Both the position numbers and the translations under genes were made by a program. The notes below the pieces were generated by a model that was not told where the DNA came from, made no database searches, and worked only from the letters and a program-made list of their open reading frames with translations. Positions 46,124 to 56,947 of a DNA stretch of 64,000 nt are shown piece by piece (the stretch's first letter is position 1; each line of letters starts with the position of its first letter). Source of the DNA: Thelonectria olida (Eukaryota; Ascomycota; Sordariomycetes; Hypocreales; Nectriaceae); the NCBI GenBank assembly GCA_020736575.1, contig JAGPYM010000010.1, positions 496,001-560,000 of the forward strand, in the 5' to 3' direction.

Positions 46124-48108
46124 TGATGAAGTCTGATACCAGTGTATATTAGCATAGACATATCTCAGCATAGACGAACGTGTACGAAGAATGACATGTG
46201 TCCGACGATACAGCACCAATTCTATACAGCTAGGAGTGACTGGGACAACAAGGTGGTCGAGCTTCTTAAGGGAGTACGAATAAGGTGGTGATGGGCTACC
46301 CTAGATTACATAGGTACTTGACCTAGGGAGATGCCGAGGGAGTTGATAGACTAGGAAACCTCCAAAAAACCCGCCCCCCCAAAACAATACAATATTGAAT
46401 TTCTCTAGGCGCACACCCGAATACGGCCAGCCTCTTGCTTAAACTGGATTCATGGTAGAGATGAGGTTGGGTTTGTTGTTGTGTTGCCAGCCGTTTCATG
46501 TCATCAAGGTTGTGACCTAAACTCGCGGTCAGACTGCTGCGAGTTCCCAATGGAGGCACGAGCAGAGAAAAAAAATGCATAATTGAGAAAACGCCCCCGA
46601 TAATTGTAATAATGGTACTTTACTAACCACTTCCGACGCAGCTACGAATAGAATGGTTCGCAAAATTTGCCAGAAAATCGAGAGAACAATTTTGATGGGC
46701 TGGAATCCTCCATGAAACCGTCGCCTCACTTTTGACGCCATCGAAGTACCCCAAAGTCACTCTGTTCAGCCTCGCCAGGTGCCTGGCCGACTGGTGCGCG
46801 CAAGCTTGATGCAGCTCCCAGGCAGATGTGCCCAAGTCACACAGGCGTTCATGCAGATACCGTGTCTAATTGGACGAGACATGTGCAAAATGGGCAAACA
46901 ATTCACTGTCCGCTTGGGCGCCCTCAATGGGCTGTGCTTGACACGCAACGCAGGGCAAGCTGGCTAGAAGATTCGACCGCCTTCATGGTTTGATGGCGGG
47001 GAACGATTGATACCCTGTCGGTACCAAGGGAGACGTCCTGCACCTGGTCTTGACTCGGATGGTTGAGATAGAACGAACTAGAAAGAGTGCCCCAGTCATT
47101 TATTTGCGCCTGGATATGTTTGTGTGCTACGACACGACTGAGAAATGAGAAAAAGACATTGATTGCATTAAGGGTTTCAGTGTCATTTATTTGCCATACT
47201 CTTCGCCGCAATCGCTGACAACACGGGCTCGAATCTTTGAGCTTCCATGATCGCCTCACCGGGCTGATGCGCACCGACCCCGTAGAATCCTCTAGCAAGA
47301 TCCGACCAATCAGTGTGGGGCAGTGCACCTCCAAAGGTACCTCAGGCACTGGGCTTTCAGTGGCCAACTTACCAGCGGGCTAAGCTCTGGCAAGCGGTAG
47401 GCGGGCGGGCAGTGGGCGGCAGGCGGGCAGCCCACGTCCCCAGCAACTCGGTTGCCTGGGCGTACTCCGTAAGGAAATGGAAGGTACCTGCGAATAGTGG
47501 GCGGTGGGCGGCAGGTTGGTCGAGGGAGAGTTGAGGACAAGAGGTGGGCGCCTTTCTGGCCGTAGAATCCCATGGAACCCTCATGCCAGGGGGGGGAAGG
47601 AGGGGCCAGCCCGGCTGCCCGCTGCTCGCTGCCCTCCAGCTGCCGGCCCTTTTTTCTACTTCACCACCAGCTTCGCCGCCCTTTTTTTCTTTTCCTCTTT
47701 TTCATATCATCCTCTCTCTCTTCCTCGAGAACAAGACCCCTTCTTCCTCCCAAGGCGTCAATCTTCTCTTGTTTATTTCCTTTCTCTTGTTACGAATACC
47801 TCAAGGTAAGCAGCTTCCCCGCCATTTGGTCATGATGTTGGATCTGGACACTGGAATGGCGATTTTGCTTGCTTCAGCTCGATTGTTCGGTTCAGTGAAT
47901 CATACTGCATCGTCAATCGCAGTTTTGGAGCGGTGTTGAGCTTCGTTTTCTAGCTTCCAGAACATTCTTTGCCTTTCCGCCTCGTACCCCTCCATGTCTC
48001 TCCTCCACTTCTGCCCCTCTACATAAACACCTTCCGCATCCCAACAACCTCAACCGATTCAGCTTCTAACTTTTTACTCCCAGTCACGACCCTTTGATAC
48101 CCGCAACC
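46124..48108. other. Long HSP90 upstream region
   Basis: No gene is supported. A GC-rich stretch (about 47395-47520) has repeated GGGCGG/GGCGGGC elements. Two pyrimidine tracts, 47640-47800 and 47965-48090, precede the ATG. A probable 5' UTR intron runs from the GTAAG at 47806 to the CCCAG ending at 48082. The heat shock element listed separately lies inside that interval. Confidence 0.55.
47955..47967 (+). promoter_or_regulatory. Heat shock element, three perfect units
   Basis: The sequence TTCCAGAACATTC is TTC-nn-GAA-nn-TTC, a perfect three-unit binding site for heat shock factor, about 140 bases upstream of the HSP90 start codon. Confidence 0.8.
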
Positions 48109-50262
48109 ATGGCTGAGACTTTCGAGTTCCAGGCTGAGATTTCTCAGCTTCTCTCCCTCATCATCAACACCGTCTACTCCAACAAGGAGATCTTCCTTCG
48201 AGAACTCGTGTCCAACGCCTCCGATGCTCTCGACAAGGTCCGATACAAGTCCCTTTCGGACCCTACCCAGCTCGAGTCTGGCAAGGACCTCCGAATCGAC
48301 ATCATCCCCGACAAGGTCAACAAGACCCTGACCATCCGGGATACCGGTATTGGTATGACCAAGGCTGTAAGTTGTACAATTCCCCTGTTTCATGATCCAC
48401 ACTAACTCGCTCAGGACCTCGTCAACAACCTTGGTACGATTGCCCGCTCTGGCACCAAGCAGTTCATGGAGGCTCTCACTGCTGGCGCTGATGTTTCCAT
48501 GATCGGTCAGTTTGGTGTTGGTTTCTACTCTGCCTACCTCGTCGCCGACCAGGTCCGCGTCATCTCCAAGCACAACGATGACGAGCAGTACGTCTGGGAG
48601 TCATCTGCCGGTGGTACCTTCTCCATCACCCAGGACACCGAGGGCGAGCCGCTTGGCCGCGGTACTGCCATCATCCTCCACCTGAAGGATGAGCAGACCG
48701 ACTACCTCAACGAGAGCAAGATCAAGGAGGTCATCAAGAAGCACTCCGAGTTCATCTCCTACCCCATCTACCTCCACGTCGAGAAGGAGACCGAGAAGGA
48801 GGTCCCCGATGAGGATGCTGAGGAGGAGGTCACCGAGGAGACCGACGACAAGAAGCCCAAGATCGAGGAGGTCGACGATGAGGGTGAGGATGCTGAGAAG
48901 AAGCCCAAGACCAAGAAGATCAAGGAGACCAAGATCGAAGAGGAGGAACTCAACAAGCAGAAGCCCATCTGGACCCGTAACCCCCAGGACATCACCACTG
49001 AGGAGTACGCTTCCTTCTACAAGTCCCTCTCCAACGACTGGGAGGACCACCTCGCTGTCAAGCACTTCTCCGTTGAGGGTCAGCTTGAGTTCCGCGCTAT
49101 TCTCTTCGTCCCCAAGCGCGCTCCCTTTGACCTGTTCGAGACCAAGAAGACTAAGAACAACATCAAGCTCTACGTCCGCCGTGTCTTCATCACCGATGAT
49201 GCCACCGACCTCATCCCTGAGTGGCTCGGCTTCGTCAAGGGCGTTGTCGACTCTGAGGATCTTCCCCTCAACCTGTCTCGTGAGACCCTTCAGCAGAACA
49301 AGATCATGAAGGTCATCAAGAAGAACATTGTCAAGAAGTCTCTTGAGCTCTTCCAGGAGATTGCTGAGGACAAGGAGCAGTTCGACAAGTTCTACAGTGC
49401 CTTCTCCAAGAACCTCAAGCTTGGAATCCACGAGGACTCCCAGAACCGCACCATCCTCGCCAAGCTCCTCCGCTTTAACTCCACCAAGTCTGGCGATGAG
49501 CTCACTTCTCTCTCTGACTACGTCACTCGCATGCCCGAGCACCAGAACAACATGTACTACATCACTGGCGAGTCTATCAAGGCTGTTTCCAAGTCTCCCT
49601 TCCTCGACACTCTCAAGGAGAAGGGCTTCGAGGTTCTGTTCCTCGTCGACCCCATTGATGAGTATGCCATGACCCAGCTCAAGGAGTTCGAGGGCAAGAA
49701 GCTTGTTGATATCACCAAGGACTTCGAGCTCGAGGAGACTGAGGAGGAGAAGAAGGCCCGCGAGACTGAGGAGAAGGAGTACGAGGCTCTTGCCAAGTCC
49801 CTGAAGAACGTCCTTGGTGACAAGGTTGAGAAGGTTGTTGTCTCCCACAAGCTTGGCACCTCTCCTTGCGCCATCCGAACTGGCCAGTTCGGTTGGTCCG
49901 CCAACATGGAGCGTATCATGAAGGCTCAGGCTCTCCGTGACACCTCCATGTCCAGCTACATGTCCTCCAAGAAGACCTTCGAGATCTCTCCCAAGTCCAC
50001 CATCATTCAGGAGCTCAAGAACAAGGTCGAGGCCGATGGCGAGAACGACCGCACCGTCAAGTCCATTGTCCAGCTCCTCTTCGAGACTTCGCTCCTCGTC
50101 TCTGGCTTCACTATTGATGAGCCTGCCGGCTTCGCCGAGCGCATCCACAAGCTTGTCCAGCTCGGCCTCAACATTGAGGAGGACGATGCCGCTCCCGTCG
50201 AGGAGACTGCTGACGCCCCCGCCGTCCCTGCTGCCGACAGCAACATGGAGGAGGTTGACTAA
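48109..50262 (+). CDS. HSP90: Cytosolic heat shock protein Hsp90
   Basis: Two exons, 48109-48366 and 48415-50262, give 701 residues. The intron is 48 nt (GTAAGT, ACTAAC, TCAG). The GHKL ATPase site is intact: [14 protein letters not shown] (catalytic Glu and Mg-binding Asn), IRDTGIGM, then GTIARSGT and [16 protein letters not shown] charged linker (about residues 210-265, Glu/Lys-rich) follows. The middle domain has the catalytic-loop Arg in [14 protein letters not shown]. The C-terminus ends MEEVD, which docks TPR co-chaperones, so this is the cytosolic form rather than the ER form. Codon use is strongly biased to C-ending codons (AAG, CTC, GAG, ATC), as expected for very high expression. 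Expression is probably heat-inducible through the upstream heat shock element. Confidence 0.97.
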
Positions 50263-50691
50263 ATGACCAGAAATGACAAATGGGATACAAAAGTCACGGA
50301 GTTGAAGGATTTCGGTTTAGCAAGGTCTTGACCAGGTTTGATGCGAGTCGTTGACGTCGCTTTTTAATTCCCCGATGGGGTGTAACTCTAGCTCGATGAT
50401 CATGATGAGGTAGATGCAATGCATAGAACGATACCTTGAATGTCTCAATTGTGTCAATGTGCCAAGTGATTGTGAATGTTGTGTCGTGAGCTTCGTCTAA
50501 TGGAGTGTTTGAGGCGAAGATGGTATAGCCCCGTGAAAAGCCTGTCAAAGTGGGACGATGCACAGCGTGAAACCTAAGAATGGTTTGAGGTGATCAAGGG
50601 CTTAATCATGCCTGGGTATATCTAAGAAACGGTCCTATCTATTGTACAGTCCATATCCAACGTGAACGTGGTATGCAAACTTGTGATTTTA
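50263..50691. other. Intergenic between convergent HSP90 and sterol acyltransferase genes
   Basis: 3' regions of both genes. No coding sequence is seen. Confidence 0.5.
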
Positions 50692-52594
50692 CTACACAAG
50701 GACGTAGAGAGCGCAGATCTAAGAGCGTTCGTTAGTGGCGTTGGGACAGTAGAGGGAGGAGGAACAATGGAACATACCAAACTGAGCCCCAGAATCATGG
50801 AGCACCAGAAGCACACGTTGTTTAGCGTCTGGCGACCGCGAACCCACCGAGTCCGTTGGAGCATGACGATGGGCAGCTGAAGCATCTGACACACGAAGCC
50901 ATACCCGCGCAATTTCTTGGTAATGCAGGCCATCACGATTTCGTGGCCGACGGCTGAAATGAGAAAGGTAATGACGGTAGCACCGCTTTTGCCGACGCGA
51001 GGACGAGAAGCGCCGTAGACGTGACGACGGAGGAAGCTGTAGACGGGGACATTCCATTCGCGAGAAAACTCCATCCAGTCGGTGGAGTTCCACCAGTCCG
51101 AGTAAAAGTGACGGTCGGCAAAGTGGGTGATTTCAGCAAAGGCGCCGAGGATGTACTCGAAGATGACGAGGAAGACCAGGAGAAAGGTCATCATAAAGGG
51201 AAAGAGAAGCCATGAGATGGTCTCGGAGAGGATGAGGGCGGATTCGCTAAAGGACGAAACGGCGGGAACGGCATCGAGGCGGATGGAGGCGTCGGACAAG
51301 ACTGGTAGGATAAAGTCTTCAGAGATGATGGTCAAGAGGAAAATGCAGCCAAACGTGGCGACAATCTTGGCAATAAGCGATGTCCAGTTGATCGAGGTTG
51401 TTCGAGGGTATTCGATTTCGTAGCACAAGGTCGGGCAGAAAATGTAGTCGGCGTAATTGGACCATGTGAGGTTGCGGGGGTAGGTAATGTTGCCCATAGG
51501 GCTTGTAAGTTCACGGGCGAGGTCTTCCCGAAGAGTGTCGACTTCATCGCCGCTGGTGTTGGTGCTGGCGCCGGCGCCAGACTGGTCGTGGATGCTGGTG
51601 AGAGCACTTATGATCTCTTCGTCGCTCTTGTTGCTATCGCTCTCGGGCTTTCGCTTCTGCTGCTTTCGTCGGTTTTGACGGCGCTTCTTACTGGATCGAG
51701 GGGTATCTTCAGCCAGGCGGTCGGCGCTGGGGTATTGGTAGGCAGGTCGGCGATCCAATGGAGTGGTGGGGTTGTCGAGGGCGCGGAGTCTCTTTTCCGT
51801 CTCAGACAAGTGACCGTTGTAAAAGGCGTACGAGTGCATCTTCATCAATAGCACCATGGTGTGGAGGAGAAAAAAGACTTGGGCAGTCCAGGTCCATTCA
51901 AACAGAAACGGAACGGCGACCCAGAGGGACAGCCAGGCGACCTGGAAAATGCTCTGCAAAGCCATTCCGCCACGACTCCAAGTCATACCACTCCCCGAGG
52001 CGGCACGTCTGGACGCTCGATGTAGAGGCAAGCTGATAGCGGTCGTGGCGACCATGAGGAAATCTGCGACGGCAAGATGCCACAGCTTGACGGTAAAAAG
52101 ACCCCAGATCTGCACGCGCAGCGGGAAACCCGTATCCTTAATATTGCGAAGCATCGAGGTAATGCCCATGATGGCCAGGCCGATCCAGAAGAGGTTGAAG
52201 AAGCCATGGAAATCTCGGTAGTCGCTTTCGGGGTCGAAGTGGCTGACGCGGGAAGCGAATTCAATGGTGGGAAAGATGCGACGTCGTTGTTCGGCGCGGA
52301 CTTGCTTGCGGACGGAGGAAAGCGATATAACAGACGGAGGCGCATTATCGGGGATGGGGGTTGAACGGCCGCTATCGCTGTCAGTATGAGGCGCTCAAAG
52401 GGGTACAAGACATACCTCGTCATGCCGCTGTTGCTGAGGCCGTCGCCAGGGACAAGGTGTCCATCACCGTCGCTGGCTGAAGAGATGCGGAACTGAGAGA
52501 CCTGGGCATGTTGCGGCTTGCGCGGTCGCGGTCGAAGGACGTGGTCGTGGTCATTGCTGTGGCCATTGGCCATGACATCCGCTGACGAGCTCAT
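50692..52594 (-). CDS. Sterol O-acyltransferase (ACAT/ARE-type MBOAT)
   Basis: Three exons on the minus strand, 52594-52416, 52371-50778 and 50718-50692, give 599 residues. Introns are 44 and 59 nt. The last exon is only 27 nt and replaces a false 40-residue read-through tail with ICALYVLV. The N-terminal 130 residues are polar. About nine membrane segments follow. The family signature appears as HFYSDWWNSTDWMEFSREWN (FYxDWWN), and the active-site His lies in the SAVGHEIVMA segment. A basic cytosolic loop (KKRRQNRRKQQKRK) lies between membrane segments. These ER enzymes esterify sterols with fatty acyl-CoA for lipid-droplet storage. DGAT1-type enzymes share the fold, but the FYSDWWN spacing and overall length favour the sterol group. 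The start at 52594 (MSSSADV) is the first ATG in frame. Confidence 0.88.
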
Positions 52595-54085
52595 GCTGTC
52601 TGAGCTCCGACGTCGTGGTTCGTCGAGTCGTCGCTGATGCTGACGGACTTTGGTCGGAGGCGTCGGACAAGGTGACAAAAGAGCAGGTGAAACGGGTAGA
52701 AGCTAAAGGAGAGGAATGGGCCGTGGGTAGCTGGGGAAACAAGAAACAAGAAACAAACGAGGAAAAAAGATGGGACGCCAAGTTTGATGTCGTCAACGAC
52801 TCTCGCGAGAATGAAGCTTGGGATGATCAAGTAGTTAAATGTGACTTCTTTCCGTCTTGGTGCGGTGCCTGGAGATCTTGAGTGAGGGCGCCCTCCTTCG
52901 CACCCTTGCTCGCAACCCCAAGTCCCCAACAAGCAACAACCCCCCAGCTCAGAGACGTTTAGCGAATGACGTAAGGCGTCGGGTCTATTTGCAGTGCGCA
53001 AGTCCCGTTGTCGGTGCGTAGTGGGTCCCCACAGGCTCCCTATCAGGTCCCGTCCAGTCCCTATCGTGATGGATGCGGGTTCGTCCCGCCTCAATGACTT
53101 GCGCCCCCGAAACGCCCCCGAGCCCCCGTTGAGCCCCATCCCGAGCTGTAATCCCGGCTGCCAAAACGTGTGTCTGCGCCGCATTACGACTGGGGAATGT
53201 CGGAGCCGAGCCAATGGTGAACAAAAGGACAGCTTGGAGAAGTCAGCAGGATCCGAAAATCCGACATACGATGGATACGCGGACCCGGAGCGCAACGTCT
53301 CCTGAAACGGTTGCTACCGCTGCCTCAGAATACGGCACCGCATCCTCGAGAATGGCCTGCGGCTGCCTCCTGCCTCCTGCCTCCTGCCTGACTGCAGAAC
53401 ATTGCAAAGTCCACGCGGTTGGCTGGCCATCATCCCCGTAGCATGCGTCATATTTGAGAGGAGATGTACTTCAATCTACTCAACGCCATCTACCATGGTA
53501 TCAGTCGAGTGAGGAAGGACGTACCCAATACCTAGGACCGATCTCGTTCTTGGATAGGTAGATAAGAATCTCGCTCCATCTGCATTGGGATGTTTGTAGG
53601 TGGACTTGGGCAGACGAGAACCTCGCCCTCTAGTAGGTTCAGGTTCATGGTACTGCTTGTTTGCAGTAGTAGGCAGCTAGAAACTCTTTAGACTTACTTT
53701 CTAAGAAGACTTTATGTGCATTCATCTTTTACACATTGTCAGTGTATGTATCAATGCAACACTAACCCTAACTTTGCATACAGCATCTTAACTCTTGATG
53801 ACGAACTTAAATCTTCCGAATGACTTTTCGGGCATGACTTCTTTTTTAAGAAAGACTTTTCAGAAAGACAATAAGGTTGTGTTCGCGTGTGCATTCATGT
53901 AAGGCAGCCAGTTGGCAACAGCTGTTGAGTGTTGACCAATGGTTGTTAGAGGCGTTCTCGACCACCCACCCATTCTATCTGTTCTTCTTCCCTTTTACTC
54001 TTTATTCTCCTCGCTCTCTTTGCTCTGTTCTTCGCCTTAGTCTTGCCGACTTTAGTTCTTTCTTCCCCCAACATCATCACCGCTC
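52595..54085. other. Intergenic, about 1.5 kb
   Basis: Promoter of the sterol acyltransferase gene, followed by sequence with no supported gene. Contains the CTGCCTC repeat at 53363 and C/T-rich sequence before 54086. Confidence 0.5.
53363..53389 (+). repeat. (CTGCCTC)n heptanucleotide repeat
   Basis: Three perfect tandem copies of CTGCCTC plus a partial fourth. Confidence 0.9.
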
Positions 54086-54826
54086 ATGATGGGAGGCACC
54101 ACCACCACCACCGACAACAACAATAGTAGCCCTATCCCCAACCGATTTGGGAGAGTTGGCAGCCAAGGCAGCTTTGGCTCCAGCAACGGATCTCGCAGCC
54201 GTCGCCGCCGTATTCGCCGTGCTGGTCGCTATCGTACCAAGCGTGGATGCCGCCAGCGTGGACACCGGCAACCTGCCCAGGCTCGACTACTTGGCGGGCA
54301 GAGAACCCGAGAGGCTTTCACGCAAGTATCATACAACCTCGCCCCCTCCTTCCAGGTCCATCAAAGATTCCATCGAGGTGTCCCCAGTCGCGATCCGAGC
54401 CGCCGAGAGCCTACCCCCATCACCGTTGTTGACGAAATGACAATGGAGGGAGAGAAGTCTGCCGATGGTGGCATTCATTCTTTGCGTCTGCACAACTCAA
54501 GCGCCGGAGGCGGGCCACAAAGCAATATAATGTCTCGGATCCCGGGGACTAATGCTTACTACGTGGTTCTGGAGGTGGAGGAAGGAGAAGATGAATTCGA
54601 AGCCTGTGTCGCAGCAACACATGGCAAGATCCCTCACATGGGTGGGACTGGAGGGTGGAAGATGACTGCCTTTTCGAACAAAGACAGTCCCATCGACGGT
54701 TGGAATAGCTCTCGTCGCATTCACCCGTCGGAAGTCACCCAGTCGTCATGGGAGCCTTCAACCACACCTTCCCCCCCTCCTCCCTGGGAGGTTCTATGTC
54801 GTCGGCCTTTTTGGGCTCCCTATTGA
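54086..54826 (+). CDS. Doubtful ORF of 246 codons, possibly a decayed gene
   Basis: Open frame starting MMGGTTTTTDNNN in a region with a C/T-rich upstream tract. The translated protein matches no family I know. Its first half is Arg-rich (RSRRRRIRRAGRY). The overlapping +1 frame over the same DNA looks more protein-like there, with a hydrophobic stretch LAAVAAVFAVLVAIVPSV and PRLDYLAGREPERLSRKYH. The second half of the first frame reads more naturally (NAYYVVLEVEEGEDEFEACV). This pattern could mean a frameshifted gene or an unrecognised intron. The ankyrin pseudogene 700 bases downstream is also frameshifted. I would not rely on this translation. Confidence 0.3.
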   Translation: MMGGTTTTTDNNNSSPIPNRFGRVGSQGSFGSSNGSRSRRRRIRRAGRYRTKRGCRQRGHRQPAQARLLGGQRTREAFTQVSYNLAPSFQVHQRFHRGVPSRDPSRREPTPITVVDEMTMEGEKSADGGIHSLRLHNSSAGGGPQSNIMSRIPGTNAYYVVLEVEEGEDEFEACVAATHGKIPHMGGTGGWKMTAFSNKDSPIDGWNSSRRIHPSEVTQSSWEPSTTPSPPPPWEVLCRRPFWAPY

Positions 54827-55512
54827 GCAACAATGAGTAACGGGCTCGACCTTTTTCAGATGGTGAGTTCCGAATACCCATGCCAAGGCTGACAGAATCT
54901 GACCAACTCTTTCATCCTAGCAGCTCAAAACTATGCTGTCCCAGACACCTCTATTGACACATACGGGAGTGTGCGCGGCATCGACCAACTCAGAGTTGGG
55001 TCACGAGCCTTCACGGTCGATTTTGAGCGGCCATTATTATCTGCTAGCCAGATGCTACCAATACCTCGCGAAGAAAGGATGAAATGGGGACTTTATGTAT
55101 GATTAGGTTGGGTGCGGCTTATACTGTAACGCGATGAAACGATGAAACGATGAATCAAACCTCCAAATCAACAAGACGGGATCCAAGTTCATCATGGCCC
55201 TCAATATGAGATTAAGGTTTGTTCCGTGAATGAAAAGTTACAAACAAATAAAACATTACGGGCACATCTTTCGTGTTCGTCGGAACGTTGATTCTGAGAG
55301 ACTTGGGACATGCAAGACATGGCAGAATCTTATGCCACTTTCTTCTTACCCTCCATCTTTTACAAACCCACGCCTTTCACAAGGCAGCGAGAGACGAAGT
55401 ACCGTGGTAAAGAAAAACAGGACTTCAAAAGCCAAACCGGCTGCTAGTAAGTCTGGATTGACCCCGAGAGGCGACGTAAAGACGAGCTTCGAAAGCAAAA
55501 CAGGCTGCTAGT
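54827..55512. other. Unassigned stretch upstream of the ankyrin pseudogene
   Basis: Contains splice-like signals (GTGAGT at 54860, CTAG near 54920) that suggest remnants of exons, but I cannot build a continuous frame. The right end holds the first two units of a degenerate coding repeat. Confidence 0.4.
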
Positions 55513-55621
55513 ATGTCAAGAAATGACCCCGGGAGACGACGTACGAGGAAAAAGAAAGCAAAGTCCTTGAAAGCTAAGCAGGCTGCTAGCACGTCGAGAA
55601 ATAACCCCGAGCTAGACGTAA
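55427..55621 (+). repeat. Three degenerate repeat units
   Basis: Each unit contains GGCTGCTAG (55439, 55503 and 55581) followed by ACCCCG or AACCCCG and then GACGTA or GACGACGTA. In the coding frame a unit reads like AKQAASTSRNNPELDV. The spacing between units is 64 and 78 bases, so one interval breaks the frame. Confidence 0.7.
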
Positions 55622-56847
55622 GAATAACGGAAGCGCTCAACGGCCCGAAGAAGCACAAAGCATTGCTTAAGATATAATTTCTGGAAGCTGGAGTCTCGCC
55701 AAATGAACCCATCGGGGAGAACGAACGGCCTCTCTCGCTAGCTCTCAGATGTTTCGACGCAGGAATCAAAGGTATTTTCCACGTATTGCTGTCAGCGGGC
55801 GCGGATCCAAACTTCACCGATGCCAGTACCGTGTGTCCCCTTGTGTCCCCTTGTGGAAGCAATGTTTCGTGAGAATTCCGGAGTGCCCGTTGACCGTTCA
55901 CGGCTTGCCGTATTGCTGAAACACGGGGCGGATGTCGACAACCAATCAATCTACGCCCAAGGATTTACTCCATTTGATGTTTGCAGCTGGGGATGGCATT
56001 ACACCCGCTGCTTTCGACATGCTCCTACGCAAGGGAGCAGAAAGAGGATCTGTCGGGCGGCTTTCGCCTACTGGCCCGAAAATTTCCGTTGCGCAGTGCC
56101 TCCTGTCCGGATTCCCTAGGCCGCGCTGTGAGCCTGACGAGGAATCCTTCCATAGCAACGCACTCGAGCAGTTTCGCTCTGCAGGTCCTGAATTCGAGCG
56201 GCTTTATACGCGGCAACCCTATGCGGCTCATCCGTACCGGGCCGAGAAGCTCCAATCCTTTGTCAAAACGTCTTTGGAACCCTTGCATTTCTATAACGAG
56301 GACGGGAGACATCTCCTGAACTGGGCAATTGACAATCTTTGGAGCGACAATATGAACTGGGCCGTCCAACGCATCTCCCCGATTTGGGAGGCTACTAGGC
56401 TGCCCATCGACACAGAAACTCCTCTCTGTCTTATGCAGTGTCGCTAGAACAGAGCAGTACTTCATGTTCGGGACCTTGCCGCGGGCCTCGTTGAAATGGA
56501 TTGGGAACCTAGGTTTCCCGTCCGCGTTTGGCAAAGGCTCATGGACTGGAACAGACCAGAGCAACCTATACTTTCCGAAATCAGAACCAGGGATATCGCA
56601 AAGTACCCCGAGCTGAAGCAAGAGTATGAAAACATCAGGGGCAAGACGATTGGCAAGATTATCGGGCTTTTTCTGGAAAAAGGGGCTGATTTCTATGCCA
56701 AGGGACCAGATGGAAAGACTCCGTTTTGAATACTCGAAAGAAAACGGCACTCTGGACGACGTGGATAAGCAATACCGTAATAAAACAAAGGAGGAATGGT
56801 TCAACCGAGGCGGATGCTTGGAGGCTTCATTGTCTCAAGTACCTTGA
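55513..56847 (+). pseudogene. Ankyrin-repeat protein pseudogene
   Basis: Ankyrin-like segments are spread over different frames: FLEAGVSPNEPIGENERPLS, VLLSAGADPNFTDA, AVLLKHGADVDNQS, MFAAGDGITPAAFDMLLRKG and LFLEKGADFYAKGPDGKTP. The lesions in order are: a TAA at 55675-55677; a 10-bp tandem duplication (TGTCCCCTTG twice, 55834-55853) that shifts the frame; one extra T in the run at 55973-55975; a TAG at 56445-56447 after which the same frame continues; and one extra T in the run at 56724-56727. A further one-base shift lies between repeat units near 55490. The final frame ends at the TGA at 56845-56847 (SLSQVP). Undoing each small lesion joins neighbouring ankyrin segments sensibly, which argues for decay rather than chance. 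The true start is unknown and may lie upstream. Confidence 0.75.
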
Positions 56848-56947
56848 CTAGTCTATTCACCTTGAAGGAAGTCTTGGCCAAAATGATAGTTGGCTAAAAG
56901 GAAAGAGAATAATGTCTTGCTGACCTTGTAGCCCAAGTGCGGTATGT

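Noticed and set aside
48601..50148. 515-codon Leu-rich frame antisense to HSP90
   Set aside because: It is a shadow of strongly biased sense codons (CTC, GAG, AAG) and has no independent support.
53759..53772. Telomere-like CTAACCCTAAC
   Set aside because: Fewer than two copies of the fungal TTAGGG repeat, with single-copy DNA around it. Chance is sufficient.
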